Below are positions 24,061-35,830 of a stretch of DNA of 64,000 nucleotides, piece by piece; positions within the stretch are counted from its first letter, which is position 1; each line of letters begins with the position of its first letter. Both the position numbers and the translations under genes were made by a program. The notes under the pieces were generated by a model, which ran no database searches, was not told the DNA's origin, and saw nothing but the letters and a program-made list of their open reading frames with translations. Where the stretch lies: contig CAXKVV010000062.1 in assembly GCA_964058805.1 (NCBI GenBank), positions 558,001 through 622,000 on the forward strand, read 5' to 3'. This DNA is from Schoenoplectus triqueter (taxonomy: Eukaryota; Streptophyta; Magnoliopsida; Poales; Cyperaceae).

Positions 24061-25195
24061 AACTCGGTGCACATGATCCATAAGGCACTGGGGCCCAGCG
24101 CCAGAGAAAACACACATGAGCCAGGTACACATCGCTTATTTTCTTTTGATTTAAATCTCTATTTAATGATGTATAGGCTTGGTGCATGGGTTAATGAATG
24201 AACTTTCTGTTGAATTGCTGATATATGAGCCCCACATGTAAGATCTATGAGTGTGGGCTCACAAGTTCAGTCATCAACTGCTTAGTGTTAATTAGGCTGA
24301 GGTGGCATGATCTGATAGATTCATTTAATTAAACCCCCTCCTCTAAGCCTAATAGTCTGTTAATTGTCTGCTGACGTGGCCCAATGAGGTGCTGCTAGGT
24401 GACACAAGTGGGACCCACCTGTCAAGTGTGTGGGACCCACATGGGTGAAGTGGACCAATGGGGTGCTGCCATGTGGCACTGACATGCTGAGGTGACCCAA
24501 TGAGGTGCTGTCACGTGGCACCTTCTCTCTCTTCTCTGATTCTGTGTGTGCACACTTGAGATCCCCAGATTGCACCCAGACAAGTCTCTGTCCCCAAGTT
24601 GCACCCTGACAAGTTCTTAATTGCACCCAGACAACTCGGTGCACATGATCCATAAGGCACTGGGGCCCAGCGCCAGAGAAAACACACATGAGCCAGGTAC
24701 ACATCGCTTATTTTCTTTTGATTTAAATCTCTATTTAATGATGTATAGGCTTGGTGCATGGGTTAATGAATGAACTTTCTGTTGAATTGCTGATATATGA
24801 GCCCCACATGTAAGATCTATGAGTGTGGGCTCACAAGTTCAGTCATCAACTGCTTAGTGTTAATTAGGCTGAGGTGGCATGATCTGATAGGTTCATTTAA
24901 TTAAACCCCCTCCTCTAAGCCTAATAGTCTGTTAATTGTCTGCTGACGTGGCCCAATGAGGTGCTGCTAGGTGACACAAGTGGGACCCACCTGTCAAGTG
25001 TGTGGGACCCACATGGGTGAAGTGGACCAATGGGGTGCTGCCATGTGGCACTGACATGCTGATGTGACCCAATGAGGTGCTGTCACGTGGCACCTTCTCT
25101 CTCTTCTCTGATTCTGTGTGTGCACACTTGAGATCCCCAGATTGCACCCAGACAAGTCTTTGTCCCCAAGTTGCACCCTGACAAGTTCTTAATTG
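24061..25195 (+). repeat. Near-perfect tandem duplication, 572-bp period
   Basis: Unit 1 (24061-24632) and unit 2 (24633-25195) begin with AACTCGGTGCACATGATCC and run in parallel to GACAAGTTCTTAATTG. By eye they differ at only a handful of positions (for example GAGGTGACCC against GATGTGACCC). The duplication is therefore much younger than the element B' in which it sits. Minus-strand open frames in each unit are paired copies and have no known domain. Confidence 0.9.
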
Positions 25196-26109
25196 AATCT
25201 CAGCCTTTGATTAATATATTTTTCTTGTCTGATTTTATTCTGATAGCTCCACTTGCCCACAAATTATGAAATTTTCGCAAAAAATCTCTAAATTCTTGAT
25301 AATCACCCCTATAATTTTTAATTCCCATTTTACCCTTGTCCCTCCGAATTAAAATTCACTCAAGATAAACCCTATTATTAATCACACAAAATCTCAAATA
25401 TGAATGTTGGACCTTGATGCTTGTGCTAACAATATTATTTTGTGTTGTCCTTAGTAAAATATCTGTTTGTGATGCTATTGTTAAGTCTAAGTCTACCCGA
25501 TCAAAAGTTGATCATGTGTCAACAATTGAAACAGATATCAGTTCAATCAGATGCAACTCACATGGGCATCTGATGAACTCTGTGAAATTGACCCTCAAGT
25601 TTTTATGCATGAAGTCAAATTATATAAAATTTCACTTATCTACCTGTATCAAAATACTGATTTTGAACACAGTATCCTCCTAATTGCCTGGGAATCTCTC
25701 TATTCCTACAATTAGAGTTTATCTTAGGCACTTCTCTTGAATTTTTGGGCATTTCTCTTTAATTTCTCCGTTTATCTCTGGAAATGGGTGTGGAACTCAC
25801 TTGTCAGGCAAAATAATCACGAGGATAACAGCTCAAGAGACATCTCTCTCTCTCCTGGGTCTCTTGAGAGTTATATACTCGAATGATGGGGGTGATAACA
25901 GGGTATTTATATCCTGTGACTCTTGCTCAACTTTCCTTGTAGGATTAATAAAATAGCTCCGGAACTTGACAGCGACCTCTCCCGACTGGTGACCCTTCTC
26001 TCTCTCCTTCTCTGCCTCCTTCTTATGTTTATATAATTTATAATTATCTCTTTAATATTATTTACTTGAATCTGCTCACTCTCCTCTTGAAACATTTCAA
26101 GGGTAAACA
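25196..26109 (-). other. 5' end portion of B', no gene
   Basis: Similar to the reverse complement of 14816-15560. It contains a (CT)n run near 25840-25860 and ends GGGTAAACA at 26109. A plus-strand open frame at 25414-25683 has no recognisable domain. Confidence 0.5.
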
Positions 26110-27200
26110 ACTAATAGCGTAATATTGGTATAAAACATAGCGTCTTGTACTCAAAAAGCACTATAGCGTCGCTATAGTGTACTATTTAAAATCTTGGTAT
26201 AGCTATATGTTTAAAATCGTATGTGTTGTATTAAATGCATGTGAATATTTATAATGATGATCTAAGGTGCCCAACGATATTAATAATTAAATGATAGTCT
26301 TATTTACTCTCTTCTAAATTTAATTTTGAACTTACATGTTAAATTTTATTTAGAGTCAGAATCAGGGACGTGCAAGGTTAATTTATTTTTCTCATTTTAA
26401 ATGAGAATGATAATTAGATATTATTTTTAATGATGCAAATGCGAAAGACGATGATTCTAAGTCATAGAGATGATAAGATTCTCAATACATGAGAGAGTAA
26501 AAAATGGGTGTATCAAAATTTTGATAGAATATTAACGCTTTGGGCAAAATTAATTGATATGTTTCTAGTACGGAAAAAACTCTTTTATAACCTTAGGTAA
26601 GTTACATAATATCTCTTCCACGTTCTTTTTAAGTTTCATCTCTTTTGGAGCAAAAAAAACTCAAAACCGGCCAAAACATGAAAAATCACACAAACTGACC
26701 TTGCTAGACTGGACTCATATATACGGACCTAGTCTATGTATGCACGGTTTGATTACAGGCCTAGTTTTCGGCTTAGTCCGCATGATACCCAAGAAACTTT
26801 TCCAAAGCTTGATTTATCTATTTTAATATACTTATCAAATGATTAATTAACTCATTTTAAGATCCAAGAAGTTATATTAATTGATCATGGAACATTTATA
26901 AACTTTATTTTTTTATACGGTGTGACCCTTTAAAACTTGCATCATTTAGCAATGAAATTATAACTCTTTTAATCCTCAAATATCACAAGTGACGTCTAAC
27001 AATGTGTATTATGACTATTAAGTTATACTAATATATAAGTATCCTACTAAATATCATAGTTCTACATAATGGTAATCGTCCTAAACTTATTTCATATTGT
27101 ATAATATCCAAAATGATGGAAAACTAGAATATATCATTCTTGCATTATTCTTTATATAGGGACTTGGATATCATCACTAAAGGTGGCAGAACCTGATCCG
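26110..27200 (+). repeat. Non-inverted copy of the foldback inner arm plus loop
   Basis: Collinear with 5965-7050: ACTAATAG, GGTATAAAACATAG, TGTGTTGTATTAAATGCATG, CTTCTAAATTTAATTTTG, AACTCTTTTAAT.CTCAAATA and ATTCTTGCATTATTCTTTAT all occur in order. It has about 60 extra bases near 27070-27140. It begins exactly where B' ends, so B' probably inserted into, or truncated, this copy. Confidence 0.8.
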
Positions 27201-27204
27201 ACCT

Positions 27205-27490
27205 GAAAAACCCACCCGACCTATCCAGACTCGAACCTGACTTAACTTGATTTTTTTTTAAAAAGTCAAACTGACCTAACCCGATCCGAACCCAACATGA
27301 CCCGACACAACCCAAGATCAAATCTTGCAATCCAATTGAAATCTTTCAAAGATCTGAAAAAAAAATATAAAATATAAATTGATCCGATCCTAACTTGACG
27401 CAACCCGACCCAATTTCTTTCAGAAAGTCAAACTGACTCAACCCGTCCGACCCAAAAAGGAACCCAACCCGACACGTCCGATTATCGTCC
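27205..27490 (+). repeat. Degenerate CCGACCCGA-type repeat
   Basis: Repeated words of the type CCTGATCCGACC, CCCGATCCGAACCC and CAACCCGACCC. The same kind of sequence recurs at 50196-50420, 50631-51035 and 61003-61410. Confidence 0.6.
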
Positions 27491-28059
27491 CTAGTCATCA
27501 ATCAAATCAATAAATAAGAGAGAGATCAATATTCTTGTCTCGTATTTCTTCTTCATATAAAAGACATACCGAGATAAAATTTATATAGTTGCCAGTTGTA
27601 ATTAACATTAGTATTCACAAATATAAGTCATTTGTATAAGAAAAGCATTTATCTCATATATAAGAATTAACAAAAAAATAAAATAGAAATGATATAAACA
27701 TAATCTTTATATTATTTTATTATAGATCGGGTCAAATAACATGTCCAACATATTATTTATGTAATTAAGCTAATATCACTCATCTCATGATATGTGAAAT
27801 ACTCTTATCAATTAACTTACACAATAATATATATTAATTATTTCTCCTAGGTAATTAGCATATTGGAGATATTTAAGAGTTATCATTAATTAATATTTGT
27901 GTTTCACAGTTTGGGCTATACAGAATATAAATATACAAATAATGAACAATTTAAGGAATAAATGGCATATCTCAAATAAAGTCATTCTAAGACATAAGCT
28001 AAAGTATAATCTAGAAAATCAATCGAGATGTATGAATGATATTTTGTTCTCTCTAATAT
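27491..28059. other. AT-rich intergenic sequence, nothing recognised
   Basis: No gene, terminal repeat or array visible. Confidence 0.4.
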
Positions 28060-28280
28060 ATCATACCTTGATACTGAACTGACATAGTGTTTCACGTTCA
28101 ATATTTTGTGCTTGAATTCCTAGGTTCCTAGATTGTTATAGCACTTCAAGCTCTTGACTTAGAAGATCAACTAATACATATGAGTCAAATTATGTCTTTT
28201 AATGTGAATTTAGTAGCTTCGACTAATCCTTGATGCTGAGCTGACATAATGTTTCATACTTAACATCTTGTGCAAAGATG
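28060..28280 (+). repeat. Family-B fragment with an internal duplication
   Basis: Resembles 20050-20165 of element B in the same orientation (TTCCTAGGTT, CACTTCAAGCTC, TTAGAAGATCA). The phrase CTTGAT.CTGA.CTGACATA...TTTTGTGC appears twice, near 28067 and 28227. Confidence 0.5.
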
Positions 28281-28788
28281 TTTGCATGATTTTTTTGCCG
28301 CCATCAATCCAAAAGGCTCACGAATGCAAGCTATCTTTAGAAGTCTATTTGTTCATTCTTTTCAGAATGACTGCTTGAAATTGTTTAGATATCTTCTTTG
28401 TATTTTCTTTCTTAATCAGAGATGTCTCGAGAGATTCACAGCTAAGGATAATTAACAATGGAGGTTTCCATCCTTTGAAATCTTCAAATGACACAATCAC
28501 TGAAAATTTTTTGAGTGTATATCTCAAATCCATAAAAAAAATTCGATGCACGCTTGAAAGTGATTACGTATCATTCTTTCATAGTTCTCACTTATAAATT
28601 TCTTTTCGAGTGAGAAAAGCGTGAAAAAGGATCACAATATATTTTGATAATTAATTTTGTATTTAATGACACAAATAATATTTTTTTTAGTTATAAGGCC
28701 ATATAACTAAAATATTTTTTTAAAGATGCTAAAAATTTCATTGACTTGACTCATTTATTTAAAAATTAGGTGTCATTAATTCGGTGTC
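28281..28788. other. Intergenic, no supported gene
   Basis: Two overlapping small open frames on opposite strands (28270-28455 and 28345-28551) show no domain. Confidence 0.4.
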
Positions 28789-29177
28789 ATTAATTTTAGT
28801 GATACCAATATTACTAATTATTTTTTAATTTATATTTTATAATTTAATATTTAAATATCAAATTCAAGCGGTTGATTTTATTTATTTTTATTATCGATGG
28901 ATGCGCATAAAATGTTTTAATTTTATGAAGGTCATTTTATACTATATTAAATAATAAAAAATGAGTCAATCTAATAAATTATAATTGATTATTTTTTTAT
29001 GAACTAATTTTGTTACCATTTTATATAATATAAAATGGGTTTCAAAAATTATAAAAATTTCTGATCACACATCTATCATAAAAATGAAATTAACGGGTTG
29101 ATTTAAAATTTAAGATTAAATTTTAAAATATAAATTAAAAATAAGTTAATATCATTAGATATCACTAAAGCTAGTGG
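28789..29177. mobile_element. MITE related to 62717-63070
   Basis: AT-rich, about 390 bases, with imperfect inverted ends TTTAGTGATACCAATATTACTAA and, at the right, a reverse-complement CTAGCTTTAGTGATATCTAAT. The element at 62717-63070 has the same ends and similar internal words (AAATATCAAAT.CAA, TGGATGCGCATAAAATG / AGCATAAAATGAATTT, ATCATAA.AATGAA). No coding capacity. Confidence 0.65.
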
Positions 29178-29364
29178 TACTGATGAATCATGTTTTCGTT
29201 GTGAACCATTTTTTAATTTATGCTGGTCTCTAATTTTCTTTCATCGAATTAGTTGTTACATTTTTTTTCCAAAAAAAAAATAATAATAAAAGTAGTTGAG
29301 AGTTGAGAGTTGAGAGTGGTAATACAAAAAATAATGGCTTAATTTTCATTATTATTTCAGAAAC

Positions 29365-29662
29365 AGTAGTTGAGAGCTGTTAAATTTGTGCAGTTCATGC
29401 AGTACTGCCCGATGTAGACGGTACAGAGACGTTCGGGCTCGTTGATAGCTCTGCCCATGACTGCCGTAAGCGTCGTTGAGCAGTCATTTTCCTGAAATAT
29501 TATTTATTTCTGTCATTCGGGCCCATTGACTGCACTAATGGTCTTTGACAGACTCAACTCTTGTGCAAAGGCTACAAAATTATTTATTTCTTTCTGTCAA
29601 TTAATGCATGAAAAAGAAATAGCTCTAACAATAAAAACAAGTTGGCAATGAATGATCAGAAC
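29365..29662 (+). repeat. Dispersed block, second copy of 2942-3308
   Basis: Same order of landmarks as the first copy but without the internal duplication of about 90 bases. Just upstream, GAGAGTTGAGAGTTGAGAGT (29297-29316) is a short 7-bp tandem run. Confidence 0.8.
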
Positions 29663-30467
29663 TGCGGGTCTCAAAGAATTGAACAATTCTACTAGCTAAG
29701 ATCGCCCCTTGGTTTCGTGATTGTTAGTGTTAGTGTTAGTATCATGGATTTATTTTTTGATACGAAAATGGTGTTTATTCAATAATGACAAACTAGTTTC
29801 TTCGTTTTTATTTACTTACGAAACTAGTATTTGGGTTTTTATTTTGACAAAATCTTGATACAATCTCCAAAACTGGGAGTGCCTTTATTTTTTGTAAGAC
29901 TATTTGTTTCATTTATATTAAATTTATAATAAAATTTCCGAAGATAAGGGTTCACCCATATCTTTACTTAAAAAAAAAACTAAATTTAGTGACAATACAT
30001 TAATGAGGTCTCAAGACTAATTTAAACAAAACTACTAGATTTACTCTCGAATATGCAAACATAGCAAAGAAATATAAATAGAAGAATCAAATTTGACAGT
30101 ACACTGGGGAGAGCGAAAAAAGAAAAGGGAATTGGTGACTGGTGAGGTGGGAAATTTATTCGTTGCCATATTTTTTTATGGCATCACTGGTTTGGATTTT
30201 TGTACTGTCCGTTCAAATACATTCGGACTTTAATCAGATTGTATGAGTCTCATCCACCAGCTGAAAACCTATAGCAGCGATGAGAACGTTACATCTATTA
30301 CAGCGAATACGAATCCAGTGTGATGAGAGAAGTAAAAAGTTGAGGCAAGTTTTCTTGTTGCTTCTCTTTTTTTTTTCCAAATTATATTATTGTAAAGTAA
30401 ATTTATTTGGTCTAGTGAAAATTTTCACGGTCATCATTTCTCATTCCTTCCCCTCTTCTTTTTTTAA
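29663..30467. other. AT-rich intergenic sequence, no supported gene
   Basis: No gene recognised. A 122-codon frame at 30280-30648 runs through T-rich sequence into the next MITE and has no protein-like features. Confidence 0.45.
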
Positions 30468-30611
30468 GGCCCCGTTCGGTCTTACACTGTGCAGTAAGAA
30501 ATATATAATAAATTCATTTAGAGTGAATTCTTTTTTTTTCCATCCATATAGTAACTTTTTAGTTCAAATTCTATTCCAATCTCCATTCCATTCATTTTAC
30601 CAAACATGCCC
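30468..30611. mobile_element. Tourist-like (PIF/Harbinger) MITE
   Basis: 144 bases with ends GGCCCCGTTCGGT and ACCAAACATGCCC (inverted), flanked on both sides by TAA (30465-30467 and 30612-30614). The GTTYGGT terminus and 3-base TWA duplication are hallmarks of Tourist elements. Confidence 0.75.
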
Positions 30612-30764
30612 TAAATTTTCAATATATGTGACGACGTTGCATTCGTAAAATAGTGTTGCAAAAGAAGATATGTATCTGGCGGACGAATATAATACTATCA
30701 ACTGATTAATTGTTATGCGGACTGCTAATCACACACACAATATGATAGTTTTGATGTCACAATA

Positions 30765-30765
<1 letters not shown>

Positions 30766-30804
<39 letters not shown>

Positions 30805-30811
30805 GAGAGAG
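30766..30811. repeat. (AT)n and (GA)n microsatellite
   Basis: About 16 AT repeats followed by AATATATAGAGAGAGA, directly abutting the MITE at 30814. Confidence 0.9.
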
Positions 30812-30813
30812 AA

Positions 30814-31219
30814 TAAAGATACCGTGAGATTAATCTCACAGAGTCGTTTTGTGAGTTTAAGTCAAAAAATATACCAAATTGTCTTCAAATTTTAGTTTAT
30901 CATGCACATTAGATTCTTTATATGAAAATATTATGTGATGCAAAGATTTGGAGTGTTTTCAGCTTTTTAAGCCACCATTTTTAATTTTTAAAAATGATGT
31001 TCAAGTATTAAATATTTTATCATTATTTTTAGAGCTGATTTTTAAAAATTAAAAATCATGATTTAAAAAACTCAGAACACTCCAAATTCTTGCATCTCAC
31101 AAGATTTTCATATAAAGAATTTAATGAGAATGATAAATTAAAATTTAGAAATGATTTGATATAGTTTTTGAGTTAAGCTCACACAAAGTCTCCATGAGCT
31201 TAACCTCACGGTATCTTTA
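30814..31219. mobile_element. MITE with long inverted repeats
   Basis: Ends TAAAGATACCGTGAG and CTCACGGTATCTTTA are exact inverted partners. Pairing continues inward over most of the 406 bases (AATTTTAGTTTATCAT with ATGATAAATTAAAATTT-type partners, CCAAATTCTTGCATC with GATGCAAAGATTTGG). It has no ORF and would fold into one long hairpin if transcribed. Confidence 0.85.
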
Positions 31220-31236
31220 CTCATATAATATATATA

Positions 31237-31706
31237 CTAGTTATATAACCGCGCGTTGCAGCAGAATTTTTTATTTAAACATTAAAATATAATAAAATAA
31301 AATAATTCATATTTATCTAATATTAAATTATAAATTCACTAAATTATAGAGAAAATATATAATAAAAACTATATTTAATCTTGGATGAGATTTTTGCACA
31401 ATATGAGTTAATGATTCATGATTTTTATGGCAAGAAAAGTAAATTATTCTAACATATATTATCACCATTAATTTCTTACCAAATATGCACAAGGTTGCTA
31501 AATAAAAAATAAAAATTATGGAAATAATAGTATATATGGGAAAGAAATGGAGAGAAAGAGGGGATCAATGGACGCGATCACATACGTTCGATCAATCAAC
31601 AATAAATATTATCCGTCTAATTGAGGGATAAAATGGGTATAATAAAAATTTACCATAACAAAAAATGGACCCTCCAATTCTTAGATGCTTTATATAATAG
31701 TATAGA
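31237..31706 (-). mobile_element. Small non-autonomous Helitron
   Basis: Read on the minus strand, the element starts TCTATACTATTATATAAAGC and ends with a GC-rich, hairpin-like AACGCGCGG followed by TTATATAACTAG. The 5' TC, the 3' CTAG and insertion between host A and T (A at the 5' side, T at the 3' side) are the Helitron hallmarks, and both termini resemble plant Helitron ends. At 470 bases there is no Rep/helicase gene, so movement would depend on an autonomous relative. Confidence 0.75.
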
Positions 31707-31756
31707 TATATATATATAGAGAGAGAGAGAGAGAGGGAGAGTGTGTGTGTGTGTGT
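31707..31756. repeat. (TA)n(GA)n(GT)n compound microsatellite
   Basis: Three consecutive dinucleotide runs between the Helitron 5' end and the next MITE. On the other side of that MITE (32189-32208) the mirror-image (TC)n(TA)n appears. Confidence 0.9.
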
Positions 31757-32188
31757 TATGCTATGATTAGTCGTGAAGTATAAAATATTTTTGTACTTCA
31801 CGTCGTATCTTTCATTTTCAAATTCAAAACACTGATCCGACCGTTTAAGGTGTTTTCCTTATTATAATATGTCTGGAGATTAAATTTTATATTTTTTAGA
31901 AATTTTTTACTATTATTTTAGGGGATGAAAATACATTGAGTTTATGATTTCTAATAAGAATAATTTTCTAATCCTCAAAAAATAGAAAAAAAAATTCTAA
32001 AAAAAATATAAAATTTGGTCTCCAAACATAGTTTAATATAGAGAACACTTTTAATATAAAATTTGGTCTCCAAATATATTTTAATATAGAGAACACTTTT
32101 AACAGTCGGATCAGTTTTTGAATTCGAAAATGAGAGAAACGATGTGAAGTACAAAAAGATTTTATACTTCGTGACTAACCGTAGCATA
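31757..32188. mobile_element. MITE with inverted repeats of about 100 bp
   Basis: Ends TATGCTATGATTAGT and ACTAACCGTAGCATA pair. Pairing continues through GAAGTATAAAAT.TTTTTGTACTTCAC and TGATCCGAC. Internally a 48-base unit (AAATTTGGTCTCCAAA...ACACTTTT) is duplicated at 32011 and 32059. The small frames here are non-coding. Confidence 0.8.
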
Positions 32189-32208
32189 TCTCTCTCTATA
32201 TATATATA

Positions 32209-34734
32209 AACTATGAAATGCTAATTTGGAAATCAACTAAATTTCTTAAATAACAACATCATATCATTTACGAAATATAGTAATAAAGTTTTGACGTCAC
32301 AATATACGATAGTTTATAATTTTAATTCTTGCATATTAAGTAATAATTACCAACTCTATAGCGAGCAAATGAAACTCCAGAAATGAATTAAGCATTAATT
32401 ATTTCTCACCGTCCACAACCCATGTGATTTAAGAATATTTTCTTTTAGTATATTGAAAAAACTAATATTTTTCGACATAATTATACTCCATAAAGAGTCT
32501 TATATTTTCTAGGCTCTTAAACATGTTACATCATCACTCTTCTCCATCATTGAGTTATTTTTTTTTTTATCTGCTTGAATTCAATAGCTCATATGTAATT
32601 CTTTTCTTCTCATTTAAAATAGATGAGTGTGATATATTTGAGTGGAATTTAACTCTTAACATGATCCATTTTTTTAGTATTAAATTTTAAGGATTTTCAT
32701 GATTAATCATATTATTATGTACATCTTTATATTTAAAAAAAATTTGTTCTAAATTTTCTTAATGTGAAATTTATTAAATATATTTATTTTTTATATTATT
32801 AATTATTTAAAACGAGAACTATTTTATCGAAGCGAAATCCGTGTTACAGCTCTAGTTAACATAAAAGCTAATAATCTGAATACTAGATAGTAAAATATTA
32901 ATTGAAGTATTTTGTGTCTTTAAATAAGTCAATTTAAGTAAATTTGACACCCCTTGTTAATCTTAAAAAGGTTTGAATTATACGTGAAATAAAAACAACA
33001 TTAAAGAGAATGCAAGTAAATGAAAGGATTCAACCAATAATATGAAAAAGAAAAAAGCTTTTACCTGCTCAAGAGATGGAATTAGTTAGATTTCGTAGAT
33101 TTTGTTGGTTATTAATAATAAATCGATCCGGTGATTCTGACTTTTATATTAGCAATAATAGAAAAGCTGTGCAAAAGTCTTAATTAACCTGAACTGAAGA
33201 ACCTGTTTCTTTTATTAATGGCAGGAGTGGATTGGGGCCATAGCCTTTGGTTAAAACTAATGGAGGACAGTTCACTAGAGTGCAACATCTTTAAATACAT
33301 GTCACCCTATTACATCTCGCCCAAAATATCTTCATTTTATTTTTATTTTTCTAAATCATTTTTCGCATATCATAGTCACGTTCACATCCGATCCAAAAGA
33401 TTGAAGCCTACAGAGTCACTGTGAGTTGATCTCACAATTTCAACTGGATTAAGTATTCTGTTGAGTTGGAATGAAAATTACCCCTTTATTGAAATTCCAG
33501 GTACTGTGCTCTACGTGGAATCTGGATCTACAATGTATTTGAAGAGATTGCATCGGTGTGTGTGTTGTTATTTCTCTTCATATTGAAGAGCGTCGCATGG
33601 TTTTTGCTGCAAACTCTCAACTATCATGTACTGTCATTTGAAATGTTTACAGCAGACATTTACTAGGCGAGCGAGTTAACAGACATTAATAGATAATGTT
33701 TATAGCAGTACCGAATTGTAAACTGAAACTGCTGATATTCCTCTAAAAACCATGTTACTTCATCAATTGTCACGTCCCGAATTAAAAAAATAATGTTCAA
33801 AGATGATAGCTATGACCTATACTTAAAGACACACATATAAAGGCTTAAAAATACATAAGTAAATTATTTATCACAATAAAATAATAAATATTTATTTATA
33901 AATTATACATGCCATAATAAATAATAATAAATAAAAATCAGGATTTTGCGAAAAACTAAAAAATATATATTATAGAACGAGATGGCGCCATGAAGACAAC
34001 TAATAATCAAATAAGTTAACTATCAACTCATAAGAAATAAATATAAATAAACATAAATCCAATCAGCAATTGAATCATGAAAATCTCGTAAGTCCTCACA
34101 GTCTTTTATCTAACTTCATAACTGGACCTCACAACCATCATGAAACATGAGTAACAAGTTACTCAATGTGGTTTTAGATCCAGCACTAAGATATTGAATA
34201 TATCTAGATTTAAACTTAAAACTCATTTAATTTAATTCATAATAGATATATAACAAACAAATACATAATATCAAAATTGCAATTTTGAAGTTGATTTACT
34301 TATTTCTTAAGTATTATATAAAATGAATGCAAAAGAGTTTATAAAAAACGTACTACATGAATGTCATAATAATTTTTATCAAAGAAATAAAATATATGTG
34401 AAACATAATAATAATATAAATACAAGAGTCAACTCCAAATCATACATACATATGACTTAGTGAGATCTAGAATTTAAAAGAAAAATCAACTATGACAGAA
34501 TTAACTCATTATACCATGTTAATTGGTTGCTGACAACGACATGATGAACTCACTGTACCGTGTTTTGGAAACAAATTAATTCCGCTCAATCCCTTACTAA
34601 TATTTGGAACGAACAATGGCTCAATTTATCAAATTTGTAAAATGGATAGAAGTAAATTATTATGAAGCATCTATTAATCAGATTAAGAGGGGAGGGGGAC
34701 TACCTGAATAATAGAATAAAACAAAACAAACTAA
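32209..34734. other. AT-rich intergenic sequence, no supported gene
   Basis: No gene recognised. GTGTTACAGCTCTAGT at 32841-32856 looks like a possible second Helitron 3' end (CTAG followed by T), but I could not fix a matching 5' end. A TGTCACGTCCCGA motif at 33767 resembles some plant LTR starts, but no partner is visible. Confidence 0.4.
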
Positions 34735-34862
34735 TCATGACAAACATAAAATGACAAAATAGTCAATGAAAAACACACAAAGTGGCAAAATAGTCAATGA
34801 AAAACACAAAGTGGCAAAATAGTGATTGACAAATATAAAATGACAAAATAATTACTGATAGA
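34735..34862 (+). repeat. Short minisatellite (about 33-bp unit)
   Basis: Three to four units of the form AAACACAAAGTGGCAAAATAG followed by TCAATGA or TGATTGAC. Confidence 0.75.
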
Positions 34863-34939
34863 AATAAACTCAACCATCATAATCACAATAACCATGATGT
34901 AACTCCTTAATCATAAATTGATGTAACTAATATCAAAGC

Positions 34940-35830
34940 CCATATATTATTTCCATGGAAGAGGAAGATTGAACTGTAAATTAACATCACAAAAAAGATG
35001 TTCTACAAAGCTAAATGCAAGAACTACACAGTTTCAGTAACCACTAACCGATGGTTTTATATTTTGCAACTTAACTTCCACAAAAGAAGTTATGTCAATA
35101 TACAAAATCCTGCTGACCAGTACACCTGTTTTCATCTTTATAAACATCCATATGAAAAAGCTAATAGTTAAAACAATTACTACATTACTCAGTATTATTA
35201 TAGTTCTTGTTATAGCATGACCATCTTTCCAATAATTTGCTTTGTCTTTAATCTATGTACCTAAGGTACTTTAATGAAATTTTAAGAACAAACAAACATC
35301 ATCAACTGTCCTTCCTAAATTGCCCCCAATATGAAATGAGTACGACATAAATAATCTCATTGACTGGTCTATTGACTAATAATACCTTCCCAAAATCAAT
35401 AAAGGAAAGATCTTTCATTAATGACCGCTTGATTGGTTCAACAGCTTCTGTCAATTTATACTTAAAAAGCAAACTGATTTTCTGTATACAACGATAAGCC
35501 TATGAAAACAAGCTTACACAAGGAACAACAAAATCCAAAAAAGAAAAGTAGTAATTTTTTACAACTTCCTTGTAATTTACTTTTACAATGATAAGCCTAT
35601 GGCATAAATGATCTCAGTGGCTGGTCTATTGATTAATAATACCTTACCACAATCAATAAAGGAAATATTTACATTAATGACCGCTTGATTGGTTCAACAG
35701 CTCCTGTCAATTTAGACTTAAAAAGCAAACTGATTTTCTGTATACAACGATAAGCCTATGAAAACAAGCTTACACGAGGAACAACAAAATCCAACAAAAA
35801 TCTAGTAGTTTTTTACAACTTCCTTTTAAT
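34940..35830 (+). repeat. Copy of the intron repeat at 58545-59180, with local duplication
   Basis: 34940-35540 matches 58545-59130 in the same orientation (CAGTAACCACTAACC, ATACAAAATCCTGCT, AACATCCATATGAAAAA, TGTACCTAAGGTAC, AAATTGCCCCCAATATGAAAT, TTGATTGGTTCAACA-type, AAACAAGCTTA). 35600-35795 then repeats 35346-35540. At 58.5-59.2 kb the same sequence lies in the intron of the kinase-like gene. No exon of that gene is visible here. Confidence 0.8.

Larger units (their letters stand above)
10985..26109 (-). mobile_element. B': old minus-strand copy of family B, split by nested insertions
   Basis: Segments here match the reverse complement of element B (14816-20924) in the expected order: 10985-11100 with 20050-20165; 12300-12474 with about 18520-18690; 13980-14110 with 18405-18520; 22336-22520 weakly with 17710-17820; 25100-25400 with 15300-15560; and the extreme end 26080-26109, which on the minus strand begins TGTTTACCCTTGAAA, like B's TGTTTACCCCTGAAA. 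The copy is old and interrupted by a Mutator-like element (12484-13970) and LTR A (14126-22331), and it contains its own 572-bp tandem duplication. No coding region survives. Its far end (left) is not defined; the first bases past the right end are ACTAA. Confidence 0.65.

Noticed and set aside
24360..25176. Paired minus-strand frames, some above 100 codons
   Set aside because: They appear twice only because of the 572-bp tandem duplication, overlap one another in different frames and match no known protein.
30280..30648. 122-codon plus-strand frame
   Set aside because: Runs through T-rich DNA into a Tourist-like MITE; composition is low-complexity Phe/Ser and no domain is visible.
32841..32856. 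Second Helitron 3' end (CTCTAG followed by T)
   Set aside because: No matching TC start or clear hairpin could be placed, so the element cannot be bounded.
33760..34730. LTR starting TGTCACGTCCCGA
   Set aside because: No second copy, no terminal CA partner and no target duplication found.
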